Positions 1 through 5,504 of a DNA stretch of 5,504 bases are shown here, piece by piece. The position numbers and the translations under genes were made by a program. Position 1 is the stretch's first letter. Each line of letters opens with the position of its first letter. The notes below the pieces were generated by a model that saw only the letters and a list, made by a program, of their open reading frames with translations, had not been told where the DNA came from and searched no databases. Origin of the DNA: Bryobacterales bacterium (GTDB lineage Bacteria; Acidobacteriota; Terriglobia; Bryobacterales; Bryobacteraceae); contig JANXQZ010000313.1 of NCBI GenBank assembly GCA_025353235.1, positions 1-5,504 of the forward strand. The letters run 5' to 3'.

Positions 1-996
1 AAGCTGGGTGCCCAGGACCCGGAGATTATGGCCGCGCTGCTCGATGAGGGCAAGAAGTTCGGCCTCGGTTCCACGGCCCACCTGGATCAGATGGGAGTGG
101 TTCGGATGAACGCGCGCGATGCGGTTCGGCTTGGCCTTGGCACAGTCACCCACTTCTACGGGCTGTTCGAATCGCTCTACAAGGACAGCACGATTCAGCC
201 GTATCCGGTGGACCACAATTACAACAACGAGCAGAATCGCTTCGGCCAAGTCGCCCGCAATTGGGACAAAATCTACCCGCGCGGGAGTAAGGAGTGGAAC
301 GATCTCATCGACGAGTTCATCGCCCGCAAGGTGTTTCTGGATCCCACCATGACCATCTATTTGGCCGGAAGGGATCTGATGAGAGCCCGGACCGCCGATT
401 GGCATCAAATGTACACGCTGCCATCGCTCTGGTCATTTTACGAGCCCAGCCGGGACAATCATGGCTCCTATTGGTATTACTGGACCACCGAAGACGAGTA
501 TCACTGGAAAAAGTTCTACCAGGTCTGGATGAGCTTTATCAACGACTACAAGAACAAGGGCGGCCGCGTTACCACGGGGACCGATTCCGGCTTCATTTAC
601 AAGCTGTACGGCTTCTCGTTTATCGAAGAGATGGAACTGCTGCGCGAGGCTGGGTTTCACCCGCTCGAAGTGATCCGTTCGGCTACCATGTACGGTGCGC
701 AGGCTCTCCATGAGCCCAAAGGCAAGCCGATCGACTTCGGTATTATCAGGCCAGGACTGCTGGCCGATTTCGTGATTGTCGATCAGAACCCGGTGGAGAA
801 CCTGAAAGTGCTGTACGGGACGGGGGCTATCAAGCTCAACGACAAAACGGGTCAGTTCGAGAAGGTTGGAGGAGTGAAATACACCATCAAAGACGGGATC
901 GTTTACGATGCGAAGAAGTTGCTCGCCGATGTTGCAACGATGGTGGAGCGGGCTAAAGCCAAGCCCCCAGCCACTGGTGGCGGGGCCGCAAAGTAA
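1..996 (+). CDS. Amidohydrolase family protein, C-terminal part (5' end outside window)
   Basis: The frame is open from base 1, so the gene begins upstream; 331 residues are visible and the ATG at 28 is internal. It is a metal-dependent hydrolase of the amidohydrolase superfamily, imidazolonepropionase-like, acting on C-N or similar bonds of an unknown substrate. Expected metal-site residues are present: the His of STAHLDQ (bases 79-81), the His of VTHFYGL (151-153) and the Asp of TGTDSG (583-585). The C-terminal hallmark is ATMYGAQAL followed by IRPGLLADFVIVDQNP, the strand-return segment typical of the family. The N-terminal HxH and carboxylated Lys must lie upstream. Between the last His and the Asp is a segment of about 140 residues unusually rich in Trp and Tyr. 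The protein ends in a Pro/Gly/Ala/Lys-rich tail. Members of this type in Acidobacteriota usually carry a signal peptide, so export is likely but cannot be seen here. Family assignment is firm; substrate is unknown. Confidence 0.9.
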   Translation, partial: KLGAQDPEIMAALLDEGKKFGLGSTAHLDQMGVVRMNARDAVRLGLGTVTHFYGLFESLYKDSTIQPYPVDHNYNNEQNRFGQVARNWDKIYPRGSKEWNDLIDEFIARKVFLDPTMTIYLAGRDLMRARTADWHQMYTLPSLWSFYEPSRDNHGSYWYYWTTEDEYHWKKFYQVWMSFINDYKNKGGRVTTGTDSGFIYKLYGFSFIEEMELLREAGFHPLEVIRSATMYGAQALHEPKGKPIDFGIIRPGLLADFVIVDQNPVENLKVLYGTGAIKLNDKTGQFEKVGGVKYTIKDGIVYDAKKLLADVATMVERAKAKPPATGGGAAK

Positions 997-1046
997 CGAG
1001 GTTAGATCGGTGGAAAGTTTTTTGCATGAATCCCGTCTACCAAACT

Positions 1047-1051
1047 AGAGG
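1047..1051 (+). promoter_or_regulatory. Ribosome binding site AGAGG that favours the 1059 start
   Basis: AGAGG lies 7 nt before ATG 1059. The alternative ATG 1026 has only a weak GGAAAG around 1012-1017. Starting at 1059 also puts Arg and a hydrophobic core at the N-terminus, as expected for a signal peptide, whereas 1026 adds 11 polar residues. Confidence 0.5.
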
Positions 1052-1058
1052 TCTATCT

Positions 1059-1925
1059 ATGTTCCCCCGCTGGCTCCTTACCATAATTGTGTTATGCGGC
1101 TCGCTTATATCTGCGCAGCATGCCACCCCCGCCCTTCAAAAATCCAATGTCACCGCCGACAAGCTGAGTCGCGAGGAGATGGAGCAGTTTCTTCTGAAGG
1201 CGCGAGTAGTCGGCCAGCGTCCCGCCGGCAAGGGTATCACGAACACGAAGCGATTGGTCATGACCGATGGCACCTACACCCATGACGCGCACATTCAGGA
1301 TATTGATATTTACAAGGCCGAGTACAAAACCAAGGAAGGCATAGAGAAGAACTTTCGCGACTCCTACAAGTACAATATTGCCGCCTATCGCCTCGACAAG
1401 CTAATGGATTTGAATATCGTTCCCGTGTGCGTGCCGCGCGAAATCGACGGCAAGCCGTCGGCGGTGGACTGGTGGGTCGACAACGTTCAATTCGACGAGG
1501 AAGGCCGTCGGGATAAACAGATCGAGCCTCCCGATCCGAACGCCTGGACGCGCCAACTGAACGTAATCCGCGACTTCGACCAACTCATTTGGAATGAAGA
1601 TCGCAATCAAGGCAACCTGCTGATCGATAAAAGCTGGAGGTTGTGGGCCATCGATCATTCCCGGTCTTTTCGCGATAACCCCACTCTTCGCGATCCCAAA
1701 GTCCTGCGCCGCACCAGCAGCAAGTTCTTGAGCTCGATGAAGGTCTTGAATCAGCAGACCTTGGAAGCGACGCTGATGCCGTATATTACCAAGGAAAACA
1801 TTCAAGGATTGCTTGCCCGCCGCGACATCTTAGTCAAATTTTTCGAGGACGAGATCAATGCGAAAGGATCGGATGCGGTTCTGGTAGACATGCCGCGCAG
1901 AACTCCAAACGTCACCATCCCTTAA
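1059..1925 (+). CDS. Exported protein with kinase-like (HipA/PI3-4K/FAM20-like) catalytic motifs
   Basis: Two starts are possible. ATG 1026 gives 299 residues. ATG 1059 gives 288 and is preferred because AGAGG lies 7 nt upstream and a signal peptide then begins directly: MFPR, a hydrophobic core LLTIIVLCGSLIS, and likely cleavage near SAQ. Residues below are numbered from 1026. Tyr114 to Met127 (YKYNIAAYRLDKLM) resembles the helix that pairs with the N-lobe in atypical kinases. FDQLIWNEDRNQGNLL (184-199) matches the catalytic loop NxDRxxGN, with Asp192 and Asn197. LWAID (206-210) followed by HSRSF supplies a metal-binding Asp210, in place of DFG. This order is seen in HipA, PI3/4-kinase-like and FAM20-like folds; the family is usually annotated as hypothetical. 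The Cys in the hydrophobic stretch lacks a small residue before it, so a lipobox is unlikely. The stop directly abuts the next ATG. Kinase activity is inferred, not shown, and the substrate is unknown. Confidence 0.75.
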   Translation: MFPRWLLTIIVLCGSLISAQHATPALQKSNVTADKLSREEMEQFLLKARVVGQRPAGKGITNTKRLVMTDGTYTHDAHIQDIDIYKAEYKTKEGIEKNFRDSYKYNIAAYRLDKLMDLNIVPVCVPREIDGKPSAVDWWVDNVQFDEEGRRDKQIEPPDPNAWTRQLNVIRDFDQLIWNEDRNQGNLLIDKSWRLWAIDHSRSFRDNPTLRDPKVLRRTSSKFLSSMKVLNQQTLEATLMPYITKENIQGLLARRDILVKFFEDEINAKGSDAVLVDMPRRTPNVTIP

Positions 1926-2570
1926 ATGGAACCAGCGACGTTGCGTGGCCGCTTGGTGTCCGTCGTCCCGCTTGCATTGGACCATGGCGACGCTCTGTGG
2001 GAGGCAACCCGAGGCGAAGAGAATTCCGGCCTATGGACATACCTCTTCGATGGTCCATTCCCGGATCGCGCTTCCTTCGATGCCGGACTGGTGCAAAAAA
2101 TCGCTTCAGTGGACCCGTTGTTCTTCGCTCTGATTGACGCCAAGACCAATCTTGCCGCAGGACATGCCGCTTACATGCGGATCGAGCCGAGGCATCGGTG
2201 CATCGAGGTAGGCTCGATTCTCTTTGCACCTTCCTTTCAGCGAACTGTGGCCGCAACCGAGGCCATGTACCTGATGGCGAGGCATGTCTTTGAAGACCTG
2301 CGCTACCGACGCTACGAGTGGAAGTGCAACGCCTTAAACGCGCCATCTATGCGTGCGGCAGTCCGGCTTGGCTTCACGTTTGAAGGAGTCTTTCGCCAGC
2401 ACATGATCGTGAAAGGTCGAAATCGGGACACGGCTTGGTTTTCGATGGTGGATCACGAGTGGCCCGCGCGAAAAGCAGTGTTCGAGCGCTGGCTAGACTC
2501 CTCTAATTTCGACGCCGACGGGCGCCAAAGAACATCGCTCTCGGCACCGATCGGCCCAGCGTTAGGATAA
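1926..2570 (+). CDS. GNAT N-acetyltransferase, RimJ/RimL (Acetyltransf_3) type
   Basis: This 214-residue protein is a cytosolic GNAT fold enzyme that transfers acetyl from acetyl-CoA to an amine; the acceptor is not predictable. Residues about 8-175 form the domain. LRGRLVSVVPL (6-16) is the first strand. IEVGSILFAPSFQ (93-105) is the beta-4 strand leading into the acyl-CoA pyrophosphate loop, and helix TEAMYLMARHVFEDL follows. WKCNALNAPSMRAAVRLGF (132-150) and FEGVFRQH are the classic RimJ/L segment with the Asn-x-x-Ser-x-x-Ala pattern and LGF-x-x-EG. GRNRDTAWFSMVDHEW (164-179) is the usual domain end. The last roughly 25 residues are a polar tail without recognised motif. The ATG touches the previous gene's TAA with no gap and no clear Shine-Dalgarno, so reinitiation after the upstream gene is likely. 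Length is normal for the family. No signal peptide is present, unlike both neighbours. Confidence 0.92.
   Translation: MEPATLRGRLVSVVPLALDHGDALWEATRGEENSGLWTYLFDGPFPDRASFDAGLVQKIASVDPLFFALIDAKTNLAAGHAAYMRIEPRHRCIEVGSILFAPSFQRTVAATEAMYLMARHVFEDLRYRRYEWKCNALNAPSMRAAVRLGFTFEGVFRQHMIVKGRNRDTAWFSMVDHEWPARKAVFERWLDSSNFDADGRQRTSLSAPIGPALG
2564..2567 (+). promoter_or_regulatory. Ribosome binding site AGGA supporting the TTG start at 2574
   Basis: AGGA sits at the end of the acetyltransferase gene, overlapping its final codons, 6 nt before TTG 2574. It decides the start because no ATG or GTG lies at this point. The TTG start gives a complete signal peptide. Confidence 0.5.
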
Positions 2571-2573
2571 GGA

Positions 2574-3797
2574 TTGAGCAGACTTCTCGCTTTCTTCTTC
2601 ATCGCGGTTCTGGCGCATGCTCAGAAGTTCTACACTTATGTCGAAGATCTTGGACCTGACTATGTAGAACTGGCTTGGGGGACCACGGACGGCTTCAATA
2701 CCATTGGGCGCAGCTCTCCCTCGCACGGATCGGCCATGATTAGGATCGATGGTCGAACGCTCTCTTCCACTCTCAATTTCGTAACTGTCGGAAATCTGAA
2801 GCCCGATACAGAATACACGTATGAGGTCGCCATCGGACGCACCAAGGTTGGATCGGGCAATGTACGAACGTGGGTGGCAAAGACGGACCGCGTGGTCTTC
2901 TTCGTTATTGGCGACTACGGCACAGGCCAGCAGCCGCAATATCGAATTGCGCAGGCGATGTGGGACGAGTTTCAACGCCGCATGAAAACGGACAACCCCG
3001 TCCGATTCATGTTGAGTACGGGGGACAATATTTATGGGAACATTTCGTCGTTTATCTTTGGGGCGCTTGGCACCGGAGCGTCGGACCGCGACTGGGAACC
3101 GAAGTTCTTCAAGCCTTACGAACCGCTGCTAGCGAGGATTCCTTTCTTCGGCACTCTCGGTAATCACGATGGGAACGAAACGGAATCGCATCGCGACTTG
3201 CCTGCCTATCTCGACAACTTCCCTTTCCCCTACGACAAGCCGGGACGATACTACACTTTCACGTACGGAGGGTTGGCGGAATTTGTAGGGTTGGACAGCA
3301 CGAAGAACACCGAATCCGGCCGCCCATTCCCGAACTATCTGCCGGACAGCAAGCAGTCTCAATGGCTGAAGCAGGAGATGAATAAGGAGAAACCGGCTTG
3401 GGTGATTCCCTTCTATCACCATCCAGCTTTTAACGCTGGTCCGCTGCATGCGCCGAGTCTGCATGATCTGGAACATTGGGTGGAACTGTTTGCGGTATCC
3501 GGGGTAAAGGTGGTGTTCAACGGCCATGAGCATAACTTGCAAATTAGCGAGTCGAACGCAGCTAGCCACGGCATTCGATTTATCACGAGCGGCGCGGGAG
3601 GAGAACTGCGAACCGGCGACATTCAGTCGAAATTGAAGGGTGCGAATATTGCGATGTGGGCTCCGCAGAACCATTTTCTAGTTGTAGAAATCGAGGGGAA
3701 GACGATGAAAGTGACGCCCATCGGATATGAGCCGATCACGGTAAGGGACAGCAACGGACAAGTAGTGACACCGCCGTTCGTGATTACTCTTCCATGA
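2574..3797 (+). CDS. Exported purple acid phosphatase-like metallophosphoesterase
   Basis: The 407-residue product starts at TTG, 3 nt after the previous stop. Residues 1-17 are a signal peptide (SRLLAFFFIAVLAHAQ) with cleavage after AHA or after the Gln, so it acts outside the cytoplasm. Residues about 20-100 look like the fibronectin-III-like N-terminal domain of purple acid phosphatases (VELAWGT, LKPDTEYTYEV). The phosphoesterase domain carries all five metal blocks: GDYGTG (Asp114), STGDNIYG (Asp151 and Tyr154), TLGNHDGN (Asn197, His198), FYHHP (His282/283) and NGHEH (His318, His320). Tyr154 within GDxxY is the ligand that distinguishes purple acid phosphatases from other calcineurin-like enzymes. 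It should hydrolyse phosphomonoesters with a dinuclear metal centre; the substrate is unknown. Residues about 365-407 form the closing beta segment. The stop overlaps the next gene's ATG by 4 nt. Confidence 0.93.
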   Translation: MSRLLAFFFIAVLAHAQKFYTYVEDLGPDYVELAWGTTDGFNTIGRSSPSHGSAMIRIDGRTLSSTLNFVTVGNLKPDTEYTYEVAIGRTKVGSGNVRTWVAKTDRVVFFVIGDYGTGQQPQYRIAQAMWDEFQRRMKTDNPVRFMLSTGDNIYGNISSFIFGALGTGASDRDWEPKFFKPYEPLLARIPFFGTLGNHDGNETESHRDLPAYLDNFPFPYDKPGRYYTFTYGGLAEFVGLDSTKNTESGRPFPNYLPDSKQSQWLKQEMNKEKPAWVIPFYHHPAFNAGPLHAPSLHDLEHWVELFAVSGVKVVFNGHEHNLQISESNAASHGIRFITSGAGGELRTGDIQSKLKGANIAMWAPQNHFLVVEIEGKTMKVTPIGYEPITVRDSNGQVVTPPFVITLP

Positions 3798-4582
3798 CAA
3801 CAGAAGCCTGGGTAAATCCAGTAAAGCGGAAACTGGCTGCGGGTGAGCCAGTGATCGCGGTAACGATCACGACCAATAGCGTGGATGTTGCCGTTCACGC
3901 GGCGCGACTGGGCTTTGACTTCCTCTGGATTGAGATGGAGCATTCGCCCATCACGCTGGAGACGCTTCGAAATATGCTGCTGGCCGTGCGGGGCTCGCCG
4001 ACTGTGCCGTTTGTGCGCGTGCCGGTGAATGAACTTTGGGCGGCGAAGCGGGTTTTGGATGCGGGCGCTCACGGCGTGATTTTTCCCTTCACGAGTACGC
4101 CCGAGTTGGCCTCGCAAGCAGTCGCCGCGTGCCGCTATCCTCCTCTGGGACGGCGCGGATCGGGTGCCGGATTGGCGATGATTTGCTGGCCGCCTTGCGA
4201 TGACTACTACACGATGGCGGATGAGAACGTATTCGTCATTGGGATTATTGAAGAGGCGTCGGCGGTGGCCAGGATCGAGGAGATCGCAGCTACGCCGGGG
4301 CTGGACGCTCTGTTTATCGGGACTAGCGATTTGTCGTTCTCACTGGGTTTGCGGGGTGAGCAGAATAGTCCGTTGCTGGCTGATGCGGTTGCCAAGGTGC
4401 TGGACGCAGGGAAGAGGCATGGCAAGGTGGTGGGTCGGCCTGGTGGAACTGCGGAACAAATTAGGGAGTACACACAGCAAGGTTTCTTGCTCTTTCAAGC
4501 CACGACGGACCTGAGGCTGATGGAGGCGGGTGCGCGGCAGCTCCTGGTCGGGATTGAACAGCAAAAATCAAAGGCACTTTAG
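3794..4582 (+). CDS. HpcH/HpaI family aldolase (class II pyruvate aldolase type)
   Basis: This 262-residue protein has the usual length for HpcH/HpaI aldolases (2,4-dihydroxyhept-2-enedioate or 2-keto-3-deoxy-L-rhamnonate aldolases), cytosolic TIM-barrel enzymes that split 2-keto-hydroxy acids into pyruvate and an aldehyde with a divalent metal. GFDFLWIEMEHSPI (40-53) holds the catalytic His50. FVRVP supplies the substrate-binding Arg75. GAHGVIFPF (91-99) and YPPLGRRGSG (115-124) are family blocks. GIIEEASAV (150-158) gives metal ligand Glu153, and LFIGTSDLSFSLG (173-185) gives ligand Asp179. The residue three before the catalytic His is Glu47, where characterised enzymes have Asp. The ATG overlaps the phosphatase stop as ATGA, so translation is probably coupled. 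Three in-frame stops in tandem (TAG TAG TAA) end the gene. Exact substrate cannot be assigned. Confidence 0.92.
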   Translation: MTTEAWVNPVKRKLAAGEPVIAVTITTNSVDVAVHAARLGFDFLWIEMEHSPITLETLRNMLLAVRGSPTVPFVRVPVNELWAAKRVLDAGAHGVIFPFTSTPELASQAVAACRYPPLGRRGSGAGLAMICWPPCDDYYTMADENVFVIGIIEEASAVARIEEIAATPGLDALFIGTSDLSFSLGLRGEQNSPLLADAVAKVLDAGKRHGKVVGRPGGTAEQIREYTQQGFLLFQATTDLRLMEAGARQLLVGIEQQKSKAL

Positions 4583-4601
4583 TAGTAATCTTCAGGCAGA
4601 G

Positions 4602-4630
4602 AGCAAGGGCGAAGCACACAGCCCGCTTTT
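4602..4630 (+). terminator. Possible weak intrinsic terminator after the aldolase gene
   Basis: AGC (4602-4604) and GGGC (4607-4610) pair with GCCC (4621-4624) and GCT (4625-4627), with an AA bulge on the left arm and a 10-nt loop. Four T residues follow (4627-4630). The stem is only 7 bp with a bulge and the T run is short, so termination would be weak. The position, 20 nt after the last gene of the packed run and 13 nt before the antitoxin start, is sensible. Confidence 0.3.
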
Positions 4631-4642
4631 GAGAGTTTCAGG

Positions 4643-4885
4643 ATGACGATCACTATTGATCCCAAGCTCGAAGCGCGAGTCCGCGAGCGGGCGGATGCTG
4701 AAGGACTCACCATTGCTCGCTACGTAGAGCGTCTGATCAATGCTGATGAAGCTGCTATCGAGGAACTCGAGATCCTCGCCGTTGACGGTCTCGACTCAGG
4801 GGAACCAATTGAGATTAGCCCAGGATATTGGGAAGAGAAGCACCGTCGCCTCGACGAACGACTGAAGCTAACCATCACAAGGTGA
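4643..4885 (+). CDS. Ribbon-helix-helix antitoxin of a ParE/RelE-type module
   Basis: This 80-residue acidic protein looks like a type II antitoxin. Residues 2-6 (TITID) would form the DNA-contacting strand, helix A spans about 8-20, Gly21 makes the turn and helix B spans about 24-33 (IARYVERLI), giving the ribbon-helix-helix dimer that binds the operon operator. The C-terminal part, with EPIEISPGYWEEKHRRLDER (54-73), is the kind of extended tail that wraps the toxin. GAGAG lies 7 nt before the ATG. Its stop overlaps the GTG start of the toxin frame as GTGA, the normal arrangement for these pairs. The antitoxin appears intact while its toxin partner is frame-broken. Members of this class normally repress their own promoter, but no clear operator repeat is visible in the 60 nt upstream. 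Assignment rests on fold pattern and the neighbour; the exact family is not certain. Confidence 0.8.
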   Translation: MTITIDPKLEARVRERADAEGLTIARYVERLINADEAAIEELEILAVDGLDSGEPIEISPGYWEEKHRRLDERLKLTITR

Positions 4886-5219
4886 TTGGAAGCCGCTACT
4901 TCGTTCGTCCTAAAGCAGACGCGACCTCGAAGAACAGGCCTACTACTACGCCACTCGGGCGAGCATCGAAGTGGGCCGCCGATTCCTCTTTGCAGCCCAC
5001 AAGACGTTTGCCCTTCTCGCAACCCAACCGCATATGGGATGGCGTTTACGGCTGAGACATCCGAATCTCGGCCTGACCCGAGTGTTTCGGGTAGCCGGCT
5101 TCGAAAAACTTCTGATCCTTTACCGTCCGCTTTCAGATGAAGTAGATGTGCTGCGTGTCGTCCACGGTTCACGGAATCTCCAGGCACTGCTGGGTCGGAA
5201 AGGTTGGACTGAGTATTGA
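4882..5219 (+). pseudogene. ParE/RelE-like toxin gene broken by a one-base frameshift
   Basis: From GTG 4882 the frame reads GSRYFVRPKAD for the first 13 codons and then becomes unrelated, stopping at 5055. If base 4920 is read twice (or one base is restored near 4920), the sequence continues as RDLEEQAYYYATRASIEVG and stays open to TGA 5217-5219, giving 112 residues, near the usual ParE length. The restored product has ParE hallmarks: the DLEEQAYYYA helix, RHPNLGLTRVFRVAGFEKLL, the core strand ILYRPLSDEVDVL and the ending RVVHGSRN. ParE toxins block gyrase, while RelE relatives cut ribosome-bound mRNA; the C-terminus favours ParE. The downstream frame has a GTG at 4971 but no ribosome binding site and would lack the N-terminal helix. 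No slippery heptamer is evident at the shift, so a recent disabling deletion or a sequencing error is favoured over programmed frameshifting. Confidence 0.8.
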
Positions 5220-5232
5220 GGCCAGGTTCAAA

Positions 5233-5259
5233 TTGAAGCTTCTCGGATTCATGTAAGAT
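5233..5259 (+). promoter_or_regulatory. Possible promoter for the zinc-ribbon gene
   Basis: TTGAAG (5233-5238) matches four of six bases of a -35 box, and TAAGAT (5254-5259) matches four of six of a -10 box. The spacing of 15 nt is short; GATAAA (5257-5262) would give 18. The gap sits between a gene end and a gene with its own strong Shine-Dalgarno, so a promoter is expected somewhere here, but the exact boxes are uncertain. Confidence 0.3.
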
Positions 5260-5279
5260 AAACGGCATACGCCCGTTTA
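5259..5279 (+). repeat. Perfect 7-bp inverted repeat before the zinc-ribbon gene
   Basis: TAAACGG (5259-5265) and CCGTTTA (5273-5279) are exact reverse complements separated by 7 nt. The left arm overlaps the possible -10 box and the right arm ends on the first base of the Shine-Dalgarno. It could be a repressor operator or an RNA hairpin next to the ribosome binding site. No T run follows, so it is not a terminator. Confidence 0.55.
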
Positions 5280-5284
5280 GGAGA
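5279..5284 (+). promoter_or_regulatory. Strong ribosome binding site AGGAGA for the gene at 5289
   Basis: AGGAGA is the best Shine-Dalgarno in the window and lies 4 nt before ATG 5289 (5 nt counting from AGGAG). It fixes that start. Its first base is the last base of the adjacent inverted repeat. Confidence 0.7.
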
Positions 5285-5288
5285 ACTC

Positions 5289-5504
5289 ATGTCTATCACT
5301 CAGTTTGTTCAGAATATGGACGATCTTTCCACCGATCGCGGATTTCAGTTCAGGTTTCATTGCGACAAATGCGGCAACGCATACATGTCGTCATTTCAGG
5401 CGTCCGTGATAGGCACAGCCGGTAGCCTCCTCAAGGCCGCAGGCAGCGTGTTTGGTGGCGGATGGGCGAGCGGCGCGGGCAACTCTGCATATGAACTGCA
5501 ACGG
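5289..5504 (+). CDS. Small zinc-ribbon-like protein, N-terminal part (3' end outside window)
   Basis: Seventy-two codons are visible from ATG 5289 and the frame is open at the window edge. After a polar start (MSITQFVQNMDDLSTDRG) comes FRFHCDKCGNAYMSSFQ (residues 22-38), whose Cys-x-x-Cys knuckle (Cys25 and Cys28) is one half of a zinc ribbon. A Gly/Ala/Ser-rich stretch follows (residues about 43-65, including GSVFGGGW) and then NSAYELQR. This layout resembles widespread uncharacterised bacterial proteins in which a second Cys-x-x-Cys pair lies further on; that part would be outside the window. The Gly/Ala stretch could be a short hydrophobic hairpin or flexible linker. Function is not known; metal binding is inferred from the Cys pair. 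It probably has its own promoter in the 69-nt gap before it. Confidence 0.8.
   Translation, partial: MSITQFVQNMDDLSTDRGFQFRFHCDKCGNAYMSSFQASVIGTAGSLLKAAGSVFGGGWASGAGNSAYELQR

Noticed and set aside
997..1025. Six-T run after the amidohydrolase stop as a terminator
   Set aside because: No GC-rich inverted repeat precedes the T run at 1018-1023, so an intrinsic terminator is not supported.
1912..2346. Minus-strand open frame of 144 codons
   Set aside because: It lies opposite the acetyltransferase and is of biased Arg/Ser composition without family features.
3129..3674. Minus-strand open frame of 181 codons
   Set aside because: It is antisense to the metal-binding core of the phosphatase, whose motifs are unambiguous; it is a shadow frame.
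4911..4925. Programmed -1 frameshift site in the toxin gene
   Set aside because: No X-XXY-YYZ heptamer in the starting frame, and only a three-A run nearby; a deletion or sequencing error fits better.
5076..5092. Inverted repeat ACCCGA-N5-TCGGGT
   Set aside because: It lies inside the toxin coding sequence (codons for TRVFRV) and has no T run; coding constraint explains it well enough.
4971..5219. Separate 82-residue gene starting at GTG 4971
   Set aside because: There is no ribosome binding site, and it is clearly the C-terminal part of the frame-broken ParE-like toxin.
4720..5268. Long minus-strand open frame of 182 codons over the toxin-antitoxin region
   Set aside because: It is antisense to the well supported antitoxin and ParE-like frames, is rich in Arg and Ser, and shows no recognisable domain.
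1..5504. CRISPR array, tRNA, rRNA, insertion sequence or phage genes
   Set aside because: No spaced direct repeats, cloverleaf, transposase or phage-type protein was seen; almost all bases are in protein-coding genes.

Overview
The window is a compact bacterial stretch with every supported gene on the + strand. It contains one gene cut by the left edge, four closely spaced complete genes, a small toxin-antitoxin pair with a broken toxin, and one gene cut by the right edge. The protein set resembles what is common in soil Acidobacteriota of the Solibacter/Bryobacter type: a secreted amidohydrolase with a Pro/Gly/Ala tail, signal peptides ending in Ala-Gln, a RimJ/RimL-like acetyltransferase and a small Cys-x-x-Cys protein. 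This placement is inferred from protein flavour alone and is tentative.

Region 1-996 is the C-terminal part of a metal-dependent amidohydrolase. After about 60 bases comes a packed run: an exported protein with kinase-like catalytic motifs (1059 or 1026 to 1925), a GNAT acetyltransferase (1926-2570), an exported purple-acid-phosphatase-like metallophosphoesterase (TTG start, 2574-3797) and an HpcH/HpaI-type aldolase (3794-4582). The junctions are 0 nt, 3 nt and a 4-nt ATGA overlap, so co-transcription and translational coupling are likely. The first three of these genes lie in one reading frame, separated only by two TAA codons and one GGA. The aldolase ends in three tandem in-frame stop codons, followed by a weak hairpin with a short T run that may be a terminator.

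Region 4643-5219 is a type II toxin-antitoxin module. The ribbon-helix-helix antitoxin is intact. The ParE/RelE-like toxin starts by a GTGA overlap with it but is out of frame after about 13 codons. Re-reading one base at 4920 restores a full 112-residue ParE-like protein, so this looks like a recent single-base loss, a sequencing error, or (less likely) a frameshifted gene.

Region 5220-5288 is a short regulatory gap. It has possible promoter elements, a perfect 7-bp inverted repeat and a strong Shine-Dalgarno in front of a small zinc-ribbon-like protein that runs off the window.

The packed run pairs an exported kinase-like protein with an exported phosphatase. That is the most interesting functional idea here, but no substrate or shared pathway can be read from the sequence.
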